Below are positions 19,129-30,732 of a stretch of DNA of 64,000 bases, piece after piece. The DNA lies in assembly GCA_030407085.1 (NCBI GenBank), contig CM059582.1, positions 137,227,001-137,291,000 of the forward strand, given 5' to 3'. A model generated the notes under the pieces. That model was not told the origin of the DNA. It did not search any database and worked only from the letters and a program-made list of their open reading frames with translations. Position 1 is the stretch's first letter; every line of letters begins with the position of its first letter. Source of the stretch: Trichopria drosophilae. Its lineage: Eukaryota > Arthropoda > Insecta > Hymenoptera > Diapriidae. A program made the translations under genes and the position numbers.

Positions 19129-20281
19129 GCTCAACGTTAAAATTTCAAATACCGACATTTCCGAGAAGATGTGATGAGATACCCGGCCAACAAAGGCGAA
19201 ATGAGCAGCTTCACGAGCAATTCAACCAACAAAGGAAAGATGCCAAGTGCTTAATACTGTTTAAGAATAATATCTTCTTTTGTAGCAGAGTATCTTTTCA
19301 CCTGCAGCACATTCCCACTTGTAGGCACAAACGCATGACTTTTCTGAATGTCGGGCACAGCAGGCGGATCAGGGATTTTTTTTTCAGGATCTTCAATACT
19401 CTCTGATGATCTTCTTTGGTGTAATAGAAGAATTGAATATTCTTAAATCTTGATTTGGCCCACTTGAACAGGGAAAGCGAATTTAATATAACCTATAGCA
19501 TCTTGCTTCACTTTTTAGACATGCCCCAAGTTCATCGCAACCGCATTTGCCATGCGCCGTTACATGGCTTCGCCGTCCCTCGGCCACGTGGATCGCCAGT
19601 AAAGTGCAACTTTACGCCCATGATACGAAAATAGCTATTGTATGAACAAATTAATCAAGAACTAGAAACACAACCTCAGAATAATCGTTGAGTAGTGCTG
19701 GAATTTTATATTTAAAATTGATTGACTTTAGGAAAAAATGTTGCTGAACAAAAAGTTCTTAGAATTGATCAAAGAATACGCTGAAATTTTTTCAGATTTT
19801 TTAAAATAACTTTGGAATTTTTCAAGCTCCCAAAATTTTGAAAAATTAAAAAATTGTTCAAAAAAATCTTTGATCAATTCTAAGAATATTTCGTTTAACA
19901 ACGTTTTTTCCGAAAGTTTATAAATTTCAAATAAAACATTCGTAAACTTATCGACGATTTCAAAGTTAAAAAAAGGAAAGGTGACAGCATTTGGACCAGA
20001 TACGCATTTGGGAGGACAAAATACATCGGAAAGCATAAAAATCATGATACATGTGGGCTACATTTTTATTTTTAGTACGTTTTTAATTTTTTTTTAATAA
20101 AATTAAGAGCTTTCAAGGGCCATATTGCCGCCGCCGTGTTTGATTATGCAAAGGCGCACTCGGCATTTGAAAGTATACGTCCTAAGCTTTAACATGAGCC
20201 CTCATTCGTATTTTTTGGTTATTTCTAATTTTGGGCACAGCAGTAAACCTTTTGACGTGGAATGAGTGATATATATATATA
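19129..20281. other. Unassigned region with a 20-bp hairpin
   Basis: No recognisable gene. A perfect 20-bp inverted repeat, TTCTTAGAATTGATCAAAGA at 19756-19775 and its complement at 19867-19886, sits in AT-rich sequence. The patch at 19500-19640 is more GC-rich but without motif. The region ends in (TA)n before the mariner-type element. Confidence 0.5.
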
Positions 20282-20965
20282 TACAGGGTGGCCGATTTAT
20301 CTGAAGACATCGAAATATCTCGAGAACTATGCACAGAATCAAAAAAGTTGTCGGATGAAAGTTGTTCGACACGAAGGGGGGCATCCAGTGATAATTAAAT
20401 TTACCCCCTCCCCCAACCCCTGGAGGTGGAGTGGGGGCAAAAACAATAAAACTTAAATAGGAACCCCCATTTTTTATTGCAGATTTGGATTCTCCGGAAA
20501 AAAGTACACCAATTTGACCTAGGAGCTATTGCATTTTGGTTCACAGGTGGCGCTGTAATCGATAAAAATCCAAATTTATCTGAAGACATTGAAATACCTC
20601 GAGAACTATGCACAGAATCAAAAAAGTTGTCGGATGAAAGTTGTTCGACACGAAGGGGGGCATCCAGTGATAATGAAATTTACCCCCTCCCCCATCCCCT
20701 GGGGGTGGAGTGAGGGCAAAAACAATAAAACTTAAATAGGAACCCCCAGTTTTTATTGCAGATTTGGATTTTCCGGAAAAAAGTACACCAATTTGACCCA
20801 GGAGCTATTGCATTTTGGTTCACAGGTGGCGCTGTAATCGATAAAAATCCAAATTTATCCGAAGACATTGAAATACCTCGAGAACTATGCACAGAATCAA
20901 AAAAGCTGTCGGATGAAAGTTGTTCGACACGAAGGAGGGCATCCAGGGGGCAAATAGGGACAATT
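20282..20965 (+). repeat. Left terminal array of 279-bp units
   Basis: The motif GAAGACATYGAAATAYCTCG recurs at about 20302, 20582 and 20861. The module with TTTGGATTYTCCGGAAAAAA recurs at about 20482 and 20761. The copies are only a few percent diverged. Each unit contains a GTGGCGCTGTAATCGAT block and a G/C-rich CCCCCTCCCCCA tract. Confidence 0.9.
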
Positions 20966-21813
20966 TGATCCCTTTATGAAAATTTAATATTAAAAATTCT
21001 AATATTAGAATTTTTAATATTAGAATTTAGTAATATCAATTGCGAAAATTGTTATTCTGAATATGAAATTTTAATAATGTCCATTCGAAAAATTAAGATT
21101 ATGAATAATTGATATTCTTCATATTAAAAATCAAAACTGATTACAAAAAAATTGTGCATACAATATTGAAGCAATTTTATAAATAAGTTTTCTACCTTCA
21201 ATAAAATTACATTTTAGGTTTTAAATTTATTATTTAATAAACAAAAAGAGGACATTACGCAATCCATTAAAAAACGCGTCATGTCCCTTCACTCAGCTCA
21301 TTCATTCTCTCTCTGTATGTTTTTTCCGAAATGAGAATAAATAAGCTGAGCATTGACGGTCAAACCAGCTTCTATTAAACAAAACGAAACTCTTACTTCA
21401 TTTGGGGATTTCGTCGCCATCTACCGGACCCCGAGAGAACTCACGTGGTTTCATACATGTACATCGCTTGCATTTCGGCCATCACCGGCGCCGGTTCTGT
21501 TACATAACGCTAGAGGGCGACATAACTCGAAAATAAAGTAGCATATCATTTTATACATAAGTTGAGTCACACGTAACCAGTTCACCTACATTTTTCTCTA
21601 CTTTCCTGAAGAGAAGTAAATGGATATCGCGACTTTCTAATCCCCATATTAAAATTTAGTATTCACGGTCTCTCAGTGTAAGACTGTTTTTGAAGTCCAT
21701 TGTATTGGTAGTAATTCGGTCGGAGGTCACTTTGCTTTTAGAATAACAACTTTCCGTTTACGTGACTATTTTTTGTCTACCCTTCATTGCTTAAATCGAA
21801 TTGCAAGTTAAAA

Positions 21814-22878
21814 ATGAATCCTGCTACAGTTCCCGAAAAAATCGAAATGATTCTTATTTATGGTGAATGTAAGAGGAATATTGACGATGCTGTTGCGTTG
21901 TATGCTGAGCGTTTTCCAGATAATGCTCGCTCGCGTTCTTTTTTTTACAAAGTTGTGAATGCCTTTCACTCTGATGGCAGCGTACAAATGAAAAAAAGGA
22001 AGCGAAGATCAACAGTTACAGGAGAAGCTAACGAAGTAGCTGTACTAGCAGCTATTCACCAAAATCCACTTGTAAGCACACGACAATTACATCGCGATTC
22101 CGGCATTTCCAGAGACAGTATTCAAAGAATATTGCATCGTCATAAATTTCACCCATATCACATTTCACTGCACCAGGAACTAGATGGCGATGATTTTCAT
22201 AACCGCGTGGTGTTTTGTGAATGGGTATTTCAAAAAATGCAAACGAACCACAATTTCTTTGCTAATGTATTATTTTCAGATGAATCTACATTCACGAACC
22301 ATGGTGGCGTCAATAGGCATAATATGCATTATTGGAGCGTAGAAAATCCCCATTGGTTACGACAAGTTAATCATCAACGTCCTTGGTCGGTGAACGTTTG
22401 GTGTGGAATCATAGGAAATAAACTCATTGGTCCTTATTTCATTGAAGGTAATTTGAATGGAACAAAATATCGAGATTTCCTAGAACATGAAGTACCATTA
22501 CTACTTGAGGATGTTGCTATGGACGTCCGACGGACAATGTGGTTTCAGCATGATGGTTGCCCAGCACATTTTTCAAGAGTAGCAAGGGAAATACTAGACC
22601 GTGATTACATTGGCAGGTGGATTGGTAGAGGTGGCCCCATTAATTGGCCTGCGAGGTCACCTGATCTAACATCTCTGGATTTCTTCCTATGGGGTAACCT
22701 AAAAGGTAAGGTTTGTGAACAAGTACCAACGACTCGTGAAAACATGGTGGAACGCATAAGAACTGCTTGCGCAGAAATTTCTGCAGATATGATTCTATCA
22801 TGTATAAAGTCATTTGAAGAAAGAATAAATAAATGCATTGAAGTGGAAGGTCAACATTTCGAACACTTACTCAAGTAA
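21814..22878 (+). CDS. Mariner-type transposase, uninterrupted (DD41D spacing)
   Basis: The ORF from ATG 21814 (MNPATVPEKIEM) to TAA 22878 codes 354 residues; an upstream TTG at 21787 is not a plausible start in an insect. The N-terminal part holds a helix-turn-helix region (YAERFPDNARSRSFFYKVV, then GISRDSIQRILHRHKFHPYH). The catalytic core has FSDEST (Asp156), MWFQHDGCPAHF (Asp247) and WPARSPDLTSLDFFLWG (Asp289). I count 41 residues between the second and third Asp, the DD41D layout known from rosa-type mariners. The linker motif RWIGRGGPINWP is characteristic. It would cut and paste the element by binding its TIRs. No stop or frameshift was found, so it may be functional. Confidence 0.92.
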   Translation: MNPATVPEKIEMILIYGECKRNIDDAVALYAERFPDNARSRSFFYKVVNAFHSDGSVQMKKRKRRSTVTGEANEVAVLAAIHQNPLVSTRQLHRDSGISRDSIQRILHRHKFHPYHISLHQELDGDDFHNRVVFCEWVFQKMQTNHNFFANVLFSDESTFTNHGGVNRHNMHYWSVENPHWLRQVNHQRPWSVNVWCGIIGNKLIGPYFIEGNLNGTKYRDFLEHEVPLLLEDVAMDVRRTMWFQHDGCPAHFSRVAREILDRDYIGRWIGRGGPINWPARSPDLTSLDFFLWGNLKGKVCEQVPTTRENMVERIRTACAEISADMILSCIKSFEERINKCIEVEGQHFEHLLK

Positions 22879-23049
22879 GTGAACAGTGAGACAGTGAGAG
22901 GCAAGGGGACTCACGTAAAACAAGCACCCCAAAGGGAACAGAAAAATACTACGTCCACGTCGTTGTTCCTGGGTAACGCTAAATGTATTTTTTCCCGGCT
23001 TTGTTAGAATGACCGTATTCCATATCCGCTACGCGGGCGAAAATTGTCA

Positions 23050-23546
23050 ATATTGGAGAATCCAAATCTGCAATAAAAACTGGGGGTTCCTATTTAAGTT
23101 TTATTGTTTTTGCCCCACTCCACCCCCAGGGGATGGGGGAGGGGGTAAATTTCATTATTACTGGATGTCCCCCTTCGTGTCGAACAACTTTCATCCGACA
23201 ACTTTTTTGATTCTGTGCATAGTTCTCGAGGTATTTCAATGTCTTCGGATAAATTTGGATTTTTATCGATTACAGCGCCGCCTGTGAACCAAAATGCAAT
23301 AGCTCCTATGTCAAATTCGTGTACTTTTCTCCGGAGAATCCAAATCTGTAATAAAAAATGGGGGTTCCTATTTAAGTTTTATTGTTTTTGCCCCCACTCC
23401 ACCTCCAGGGGACTGGGGAGGGGGTAAATTTAATTATCACTGGATGCTCCCCTTCGTGTCGAACAACTTTCATCCGACAACTTTTTTGATTCTGTGTATA
23501 GTTCTCGAGATATTTCGATGTCTTCAGATAAATCGGCCACCCTGTA
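23050..23546 (-). repeat. Right terminal array, inverted copy of the left
   Basis: Read on the - strand it starts TACAGGGTGGCCGATTTATC and repeats the same 279-bp module 1.8 times, with the same GAAGACATCGAAATATCTCG and GGCGCTGTAATCGATAAAAA blocks. It is shorter than the left array by about one partial unit. Confidence 0.9.
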
Positions 23547-24878
23547 TATATATGGCGCACAGAGAATCGTAGCACAGTAAACCTGAGACATAGGTTTAGA
23601 TCTTTAAAGAAATTAATATATTTAATATATAAATAGTATATTCTATATTAATAATAAATGAATATGTCTTAAAATTTACAATTTAACCATTGCGAGCTGC
23701 CAGTATCGTTTATGTTAATAAGGAAACAATACTATTCTCTTGTTAAGTGTTTTACTGTTTCCATATTATTAAATTATTGATTATTTATTTATTTTGTGTT
23801 ATTCGCTTCGTAGTTTTATCTGTAGATTAATTTTTGAAATTTCTAGTAGCATTATTTGTATTTATCGTGAACAATTATTGTAAAAGCTTGGTCTGTAAAA
23901 CAGCGACTGATGTGGCTCGCACTTTGGTGTACCGCGCGCCGAAGAAGCGCTATCTTTACTTTCTGCGTTGTATATCTCATAGAGAACAACTTAAGCACAT
24001 TCTGGAAACTATCTATTTCTATGTAAAAAAAGGTCAGCTTTCGATCTAAAGTATAAAAAAAAATATTAAAAATACACTTTCTGAGATATAACATGTTTTA
24101 TAATTTTTAAAGGTGAAAATGGACAATGTTGAGAAAACTACCTACAGCATTGGAAAGCTGACGAAAAAATATATCAGAAAAATGTATTACATATTTTTTT
24201 TAGGTTCATTTAAATAGCGCAAACGGGAGTTAAAAGTAACGTGATTTGGTGCCCGAACCCCGCGCTGGGAGGATCGGCGTGAAACGCCCCATATGTAGGT
24301 GTCGTATTTCACCACTGGGCATGTGCAAGTGTCGTACTAACCAATTACCTAACCCATAACACAACCAATGATCCCAAACGAGTCCGTAACGATAATCAGA
24401 CCAATAACTATAACTCATATCGAATTAAACACGGCGACTCCATAGTGACTGCGAAAAAAATTAATACTATAAATTCTTAATATTTACATGTCTCGTGATT
24501 CTTATATCAATATCATTTTTCGTAGTTAAAAAAGAAGATTTAACAATTCGTCGATTCTTCTTCTTCCTTAAAACGTTGTAACATTTGGATTCTCGTTGCA
24601 TTAGCGATAGACATATGTACATTTTGTTAAGGCGAAGAACAACTTTAAGTAGCTCCGTAATAATGTAATTCAAGTTTTACATCAATTTGATTAATACACG
24701 GATTCCGATTTTTGAAAATAAAAGAAATAAATTAACAACACAATTTCAGCCATTTATCACAAAAAAGAGAATTAGTAATGCAGTTTCGGCTGTTTTTCAA
24801 CTTTTCTCGTTTTCATGAGTGTTTGAGGTTTGGCTTATTACTTTATTACCAAATTGAAGGTGAAGAACTGCTCTAAAA
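23547..24878. other. Unassigned AT-rich region
   Basis: No convincing coding sequence. A GC-rich island at 24230-24420 starts GATTTGGTGCCCGAACCCCG and could be an old retroelement leader, but I cannot confirm it. The upstream end of the next transposon is not recognisable in this interval. Confidence 0.4.
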
Positions 24879-25935
24879 ATGGCTGACTATCAACCCAATG
24901 ACATTGTCAATATGACAATGATATTAGGCGAATGTCAGAATAACTATCGAGCTGCGTCTAGACTTTACGCTGAACGCTTTCCGGATAGACGACACCTAGA
25001 TCACAGGGCAATAAGTAGGTTAACCCAAAGAGCTCGTGGTGGGTATATGGTCCGACAACGACGTCGCGTCGTATACGACGAAAATGATGCTCGTGTTGTC
25101 ACTGTTCTTGCGATTGTTCACCTTGATCCTCATATCAGCAGTCGCCGAGTTGAAAGAGAAATTGGTATGCCTCGGAGAACATTCTTAAGAATTCTTAAAG
25201 CTCTGAAATATCATGCTTATCACATAACATTAGTTCAGGAATTACATTATCGTCATTTTCAACAGCGAATTATTTGTTGTCAATGGGCATTACACATGAT
25301 AGAAAATGATCAAGATTTTTTTAACTATGTACTTTTTTCTGATGAATCTAAATTTCAAAGTGATGGAGAACGTCATAGGCATAATTGCCATTACTGGTCA
25401 GATGAAACTCCTCATTGGCACAGAAGTGTGAATCATCAAAGACGTTGGAGCCTTATGGTATGGTGTGGCATCGTCAACGGGTATTTAATAGGCTCTTATT
25501 TTTTCCAGGAAAATGTTAATCGCAATACCTATTTACACTTGATCAGAGATCAGTTACCTGAATTGATGGAAGATGTCGATTTAGAAACGCGGTGAAGAAT
25601 GTGGTTTCAGCAGGATGGTGCACCACCACATTTTGCGCGAATCGTACAGGCTTTCTTGAATGAAAATTACAATGGTAGATGGATTGGACGAGGAGGTCCG
25701 GTTAACTTGTTCGACCGATCTCACATCTCCAGATTTTTATTTATGGGGATATTTGAAAAATGTCGTTTATGAACAGCAGCCCACAACAAGAGAGAACTTT
25801 CAAGATCGCATTCGCCAAACATATGCTGTCATTCCTAGAACAACTCTTCTGAGCACCGTACGCAATTTCCGAAGGCGTTTGATGTTATGCCTTCAAGTAA
25901 ATGGAGGCAACGTTGAACACTTGCTCCAAGGTTGA
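24879..25935 (+). pseudogene. Mariner-type transposase with nonsense codon and frameshift
   Basis: The frame begins MADYQPNDIVNMTMILGECQ and aligns by eye along its length with the intact transposase at 21814: YAERFPDRRH, FSDESKFQSDGERHRHNCHY and VNHQRRWSLMVWCGIVNGYL. An in-frame TGA at 25592-25594 (ETR stop RMWFQQDGAPPHF) and a frameshift near 25710, within the RWIGRGGPVN...SPD segment, inactivate it. After the shift it reads DLTSPDFYLWGYLKNVVYEQ and ends VEHLLQG. All three catalytic Asp codons can still be located. Amino-acid divergence from the first copy is large, so it is a separate family or an old relative. Confidence 0.88.
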
Positions 25936-26267
25936 ATTGATATATTTCAAAATAGTGAGAGGTAAGGTGACTCACCTTAATCTAGCACCCCGAAGGAAAC
26001 AGTACGTCCACGTCGTTGTTTCTGGGTAGTGCTAAAAGTAAGGTTAATACAGTTAAATTAACTCTCGAAAGTAGTGATTCCTATTTTAAAAAGTCATTTA
26101 ACTTGAAGTAACCTCGAATATGGAGTTCAAAATCAACGTAACATTACCGCTAAATTGCTCTCTGGCCCTTTCGTGTCAATCACATTTACGTATTTGGCTT
26201 ACGTTCCGGAAAGTGCACGTGGGGAGTTTTAATTCGCATTAATTGGATTTAATTCAAATCCAGAGTC

Positions 26268-26682
26268 AAAAATAGCCGTTCCCATTTAAAAAAAATCACG
26301 TTGACCTTGAAATAACCTTCAAAATCGAGTTCAAGGTAAATGAATCTTTCTTTCTTTTCTGACTCTTTCTTAAGTGAAATGTTCTTTGATATTCGTTCGA
26401 TACGAGTTCAAGGTCATGTGCACGGTATCGCAAGGTGACCCTCACTGTTCCCTTCAACTTTTCTGCAAACTAATTTTACGTAATCGGCTCAGGTTCAAAC
26501 AAAACATGCGTAGGGAGTTTAAATTGGTAAATTTGACCTTCGTTCGACATTGCGATAATTTTGATAAACATCAGTCTTAACGTAAAATTTTCCGCACTTT
26601 TCAAATACGGAGTAAAAAATAGGCGTTCCCATTTAAAAAAATCACGTTGACCTTGAAATAACCTTCAAAATCGAGTTCAAGG
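26268..26682. repeat. Subterminal direct repeat
   Basis: About 70 bp starting GTYAAAAATAGSCGTTCCCA and containing TCACGTTGACCTTGAAATAA and TCGAGTTCAAGG occurs at 26268-26337 and 26612-26682, in the same orientation and 344 bp apart. A weaker third version lies near 26077-26130. They lie between the pseudogene and the element's right end, as in the 279-bp arrays of the first element. Confidence 0.8.
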
Positions 26683-26807
26683 TCAAACTTCATGATACCA
26701 TTGTATGAGCCCCTCCATCCCCTTCAACTTTTGTCTAGGCTATTTTTCTCTATCTTGCTTAAATTCCAATATATTCCGGTGGGGCGATTAAAATGGCCCA
26801 CCCTGTA

Positions 26808-27949
26808 TATTCATGCTACAACTTTTTAGCATTATAGACTAAACTTTTATTTTCATAATCGACAGCAAATTTTATTCCTCAGAATGGTTTTCCACATACC
26901 ATTCTGCACACCCCACTATCAGTCGAACAAACTAAACATGTAAAAAAATAATTTTCTGAAATGAAGTCAGTCTTTCAGAATAAAAATATGTTTCTACACA
27001 TATTTTCATAATGGGCAACAGATTTTGTTCCTCTTAAAGATTTTTACAATCATTGTACAAAAACATTTCAGTAGTAGTTGTCATTTTTAAAGGATCCACT
27101 GTATATATATTTTCGGTTAAACAAGGCCAAACATAAGCCTAATGACGAGACTAGCTATAAGACCAATGGTTAATAATTTGAATATGGTTATTTTAAAAAC
27201 ATTATTACGAGCGTACGAGCTACCCCGATTCGATCCCAGCGTGGGGAAATTTGTTATTCAAGTCTCTCACAGTTTTATCTGGATAAAAGCCGGACTAGAA
27301 ACTGTCTAAAATTTATCTAAAAAAGGTTTATAGAAATGTTACATATCTAGCCAGAAACTGGCCAGTTTTATTTGTTATTTCTGTCTAAAAACTGGCCAGT
27401 GCATAAGTTTATTAGTCAGAAACTGGCAAATATTTGGGCGCAATTTCAACAATCAGGGTAACCTTAGAAATTATAACAAAATTTGGTGTTACCTCAAATT
27501 TAACAAATTTGAAAAATATATGGCTGTTATGGCTTTCGTTCACAGAATTGCGGTTTCTGGAGTTTGTTTAATCACCCGTCGCCTTACTATTTTCGCAATT
27601 TTAACATCGAATTTACAATCAACATAATCAGGCTCTAATTAACACGTTTTGCCTGCATCCGTTGGATACGAAAGTGGAAATTGAAAAATTATGTTATTAT
27701 AGTTAAAAAAAGTTATATGATCGGTAAAATTTTAATATTATGCAATATTATACAATAGTATTCTAAAAAATATAAAATTCAGTTTATGAATGATTTATGA
27801 CACCTTAAAAACTATCCAGTTAATTATATGCTAAAAGGAACAGGACGTGTATCAGGTCCGCATATGATAAGTCGGTAAGGTGTGCATTCATAACGCTACG
27901 TCTTGACGCCATATAAATAGTGTAAGAAGGAGGATAGTTTAGGCAATAA
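26808..27949. other. Unassigned AT-rich region with short repeated motif
   Basis: No gene recognised. The motif AGAAACTGGCCAGT and variants recur four times at about 27340-27440. A B-box-like CGATTCGATCCC occurs at 27228-27239 without a convincing A box, so I do not call a tRNA or SINE here. Confidence 0.4.
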
Positions 27950-28280
27950 AAGATGGCGTCTAGTATTAGATTTTCGCGATTTGAATGAAAAAACGATCGT
28001 TAACGCCTACTCATTGCCTAATCTTTCCGAAATTTTAGACCAGTTAGGCGGCGCGAAATATTTTTCAATTTTTGAACTTGCCTCGGGTTTTCACCAAATT
28101 AAAATGCATGAGAAGGACGGTCGTAAAACCACATTCAGCACTGATCATGGCCATTGGGAATTCTTTAGAATGCCATTTGGACTTAAGAACGCCCCCGCAA
28201 CTTTTATGAATTTAATGAATATCGTGCTTACCGGTTTGCAAGGTACAGAATTATTGAATCAATATCTTCGAATCCTTTGA
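27950..28280 (+). pseudogene. Ty3/Gypsy reverse transcriptase fragment
   Basis: The frame KRWRLVLDFRDLNEKTIV continues with YSLPNLSEILDQLGGAKYFS, FELASGFHQIKMHEKDGRKT, FSTDHGHWEFFRMPFGLKN and APATFMNLMNIVLTGLQGTE. These are Gypsy RT fingers and palm. The first catalytic Asp (usually FDLASG) is Glu here, and the fragment stops before the YVDD block. Both ends are truncated with no flanking LTR visible. Confidence 0.85.
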
Positions 28281-28949
28281 AGATATTGAAAAACTGATAC
28301 CATATAAAGTACATAAATATAGTTTTCAATTGGTAATAAATTCAAAGTGTAATAAATTTTTCTGGACAGTGCCAATTCTTGTACGAATACTACAATTCAA
28401 GACCTTTAAAATGGCTATTTGATAAGTTGATACGATTTTTAGTTCCAGTGTTATGATTTTTTGAAAATGTTCAATTTTACTCCTTGTCAGTTGGAATTTT
28501 TTGATTCCATTTTGTTATATTTTGCGAATGGCAATTTTTTGCAGGAATACGAAAAATAATCAAATTTATAAAAAAGACTTTTTTCGAGGATTTTTCACAA
28601 ACTTTTTAAAAAGAATTATTACAAGGAGTACAATCGAAAATTTCCAAAAATCATATCTTTCCCTGGTAAAAATGAAAGTGTGAGTACCTAAAGCGCCCGG
28701 GTAGCAATTTTCGGATTTGTACGCTTCAGTGACGTCCCTTAAGCGTGATTTTGGACTTATGCGGATATAATGATGCATTATTTGATGATTTTGAAAATTC
28801 AGAGCGTTCTCGAACTTTTCGCCGGTACTGTATTTTGCAAATTTTTATTTTTACATAATTTCAAAGTTAGGAACTTTGAAAAATAAATTTTGCACACGTA
28901 CACATACACACGCACGCAAAGACACACGCGCACAATTTTTTAGCCAGTA
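28281..28949. other. Unassigned AT-rich region
   Basis: I see no motif in either open frame (28501-28683 and 28566-28778). It ends in a short (CA)n-like tract (CACACGTACACATACACACG) just before the MITE. Confidence 0.4.
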
Positions 28950-29258
28950 CAGTAGTCCCTCGGTTATTCTAATTTTTCGAGACAGGTATGATGGCGGCCT
29001 TCCTCGGTTATCCTAATTTTCCCCTTACCCCCACTACTCAGATTTGCCCTTTCACTTTTTCTCTTTCTCGCTTTCATGGCGCATGCGCATTATGACTATT
29101 ATGTACCGTTGTATGAATGTGTACATCCATACACATGTAACATGGTAGGCGTGGTGGGGAGAACGAATGAAGGGGAAAATTAGAATAGGCGAAGGGAAAA
29201 AATTAGAATAAGTGAAGAAGTTAGAATAAGTGAAATTAGAATAACCGAGGGACTACTG
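28950..29258. mobile_element. Pogo/Tigger-type MITE with 26-bp TIRs and TA duplication
   Basis: The left TIR begins CAGTAGTCCCTCGGTTATTC, and 29233-29258 is its perfect reverse complement over 26 bp. TA flanks both ends (28948-28949 and 29259-29260). The 309-bp interior is non-coding and has extra echoes of the end (TTCCTCGGTTATCCTAATTT; AAATTAGAATA repeats near 29175-29240). CAGT...CCCTCGG ends are typical of pogo/Tigger-type Tc1/mariner elements. Confidence 0.93.
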
Positions 29259-30732
29259 TACCTACTTTTATTTGGCGCGAACACTCTCCGATGGTACACA
29301 CGGAACAGTTGCTACCTTCAACATAACTGTAGTATCGTCGTGCCACATTTATTTGTGGTCTTCCACTTTTTTTCATTTTTAATATTTTTAGCGTGCGTAA
29401 CTTGAATATGGGTAAGATTGGAATGAGTGTAGCACGGTAATTTAATATTGAAAAATGATATACATATTATTATTTAATTTTCTCGTTTATACGACATGAG
29501 CTCATCATAATGAGGGCGATCGGTTTGTTTATTTGTTTGTTAATAAATTATATAAACAGATAATAGTTGACATAAGTTTCATTATTCTAAATTGGGCATT
29601 ATCTATTCATTTCTTTTCCATATCACTGTGAAAAAGAAGGTAAATAAAGTGTTGCCAAGTTTCCATCAAATTGAAATGAGTTCTCTCTATGTAGCTTTCT
29701 TTGTATCGTGTATATCTCTTTCTATGTTTTACAATATAGAAACGTTATTACATACATAAGCAAATCCATTGTAGTTTTCAATTTACGATTTAACATTATT
29801 TTTAAAAGGATCTTTCGTATTTTATTCGATCTTGTACAGATAATATTCGGCGAGAATTTTTCAAAGAAACGCAAAATTTTTATCGTGGAGGAAAGAGAAA
29901 ATATTACATTTAGTTGCTTGAAATTTATTAATTTAATTGTTAATAATGTTACGTTTCATATAAACAAACAAAACATATTAAAATATAAAAATTTAATACT
30001 GGTTAATCATATAATATGAGTATCATATAATTTTAATATTTTGAATATTTTAAATTTACTCCGGGGAATAAAGTCCGGTAACCAGATTTTTCTAGTTATT
30101 TCAACTAGAAAATCTAGACAGTTTAACCAGAATTATAATTATTTTAATCAGAATTCTGGCTATTGTAACCAGAAAAAATAGTACCGTCTATATTAACCAA
30201 AAAATTTTCACCTTTTTTTGAGTGCACATATATGGCTCAGTCCTCAATCAAGCTACGAACAATATTTCACAGAGATTTTGTAGCTTAACAATTGATTTTT
30301 AAGAACAAGTTTAAAATGTGAAAAAATGTACATTACAAATTTTAAAGCATAAAAACATAAAAAATGGCTTTTAATGGATGAATCTACAAGAAACATTAAA
30401 CATTTAATTACCCAGTTCTTGGACATCCTGTATATAATATATATATTATTTCAGAAATAATTTATAAGTAACAAAAATTAAAAATCAATACGGATATAAT
30501 TTTGGGTGGCTTCATACTATTTTTTAGTTTCTCTGAAGTTAGAACTTCATTTTGTGTAGGATAGGAAATGGGGCTAACTTTATGTTGAAAAATATAACTA
30601 ACAATATTAATTTTCGAAAAATAGTAATGTAAAGTACACGTTTTATAATCGTTTTCAATATTTTCAGATGTCAAATCCATAGTAGTCCGGGAGCCAGTAA
30701 TATTTTTTAATGTCTTATTTGAAACTCCGAGA
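29259..30732. other. Unassigned AT-rich region
   Basis: No gene recognised; the open frames at 29708-30019 and 30462-30788 are low-complexity and lack motifs. A possible mariner-type end (GGACATCCTGTATA, 30421-30434) has no partner that I found. Short echoes of TAACCAGA occur at about 30075-30200. Confidence 0.4.

Larger units (their letters stand above)
20282..23546 (+). mobile_element. Mariner-type (DD41D) transposon with subterminal repeat arrays
   Basis: The left end TACAGGGTGGCCGATTTATC (20282) and its reverse complement at the right end (to 23546) are flanked by TA-rich sequence, as for Tc1/mariner insertion at TA. The left array (20282-20965) has about 2.5 copies of a 279-bp unit; the right array (about 23050-23546) has inverted copies. 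The single gene (21814-22878) is uninterrupted. The good match between ends and the open gene suggest a recent insertion. Confidence 0.93.
24879..26807 (+). mobile_element. Second mariner-type element, defective
   Basis: The transposase pseudogene (24879-25935) is followed by about 870 bp of subterminal sequence ending GGCCCACCCTGTA at 26807, the reverse complement of a mariner-type end (TACAGGGTGGGCC). No matching left end is visible. The region after the gene shares a conserved block with the first element (see findings). It has a different subterminal repeat, with GTTGACCTTGAAATAACC. Confidence 0.75.

Noticed and set aside
24235..24420. LTR primer site (TTTGGTGCCCGAACCCCG) and leader
   Set aside because: Suggestive, but no LTR ends, no matching tRNA that I can name and no gag or pol nearby.
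27190..27250. tRNA-like B box (CGATTCGATCCC)
   Set aside because: No matching A box or acceptor stem was found upstream at the right distance.
29708..30019. 103-residue ORF
   Set aside because: Low-complexity Ile/Asn/Phe-rich translation of AT-rich DNA without motif.
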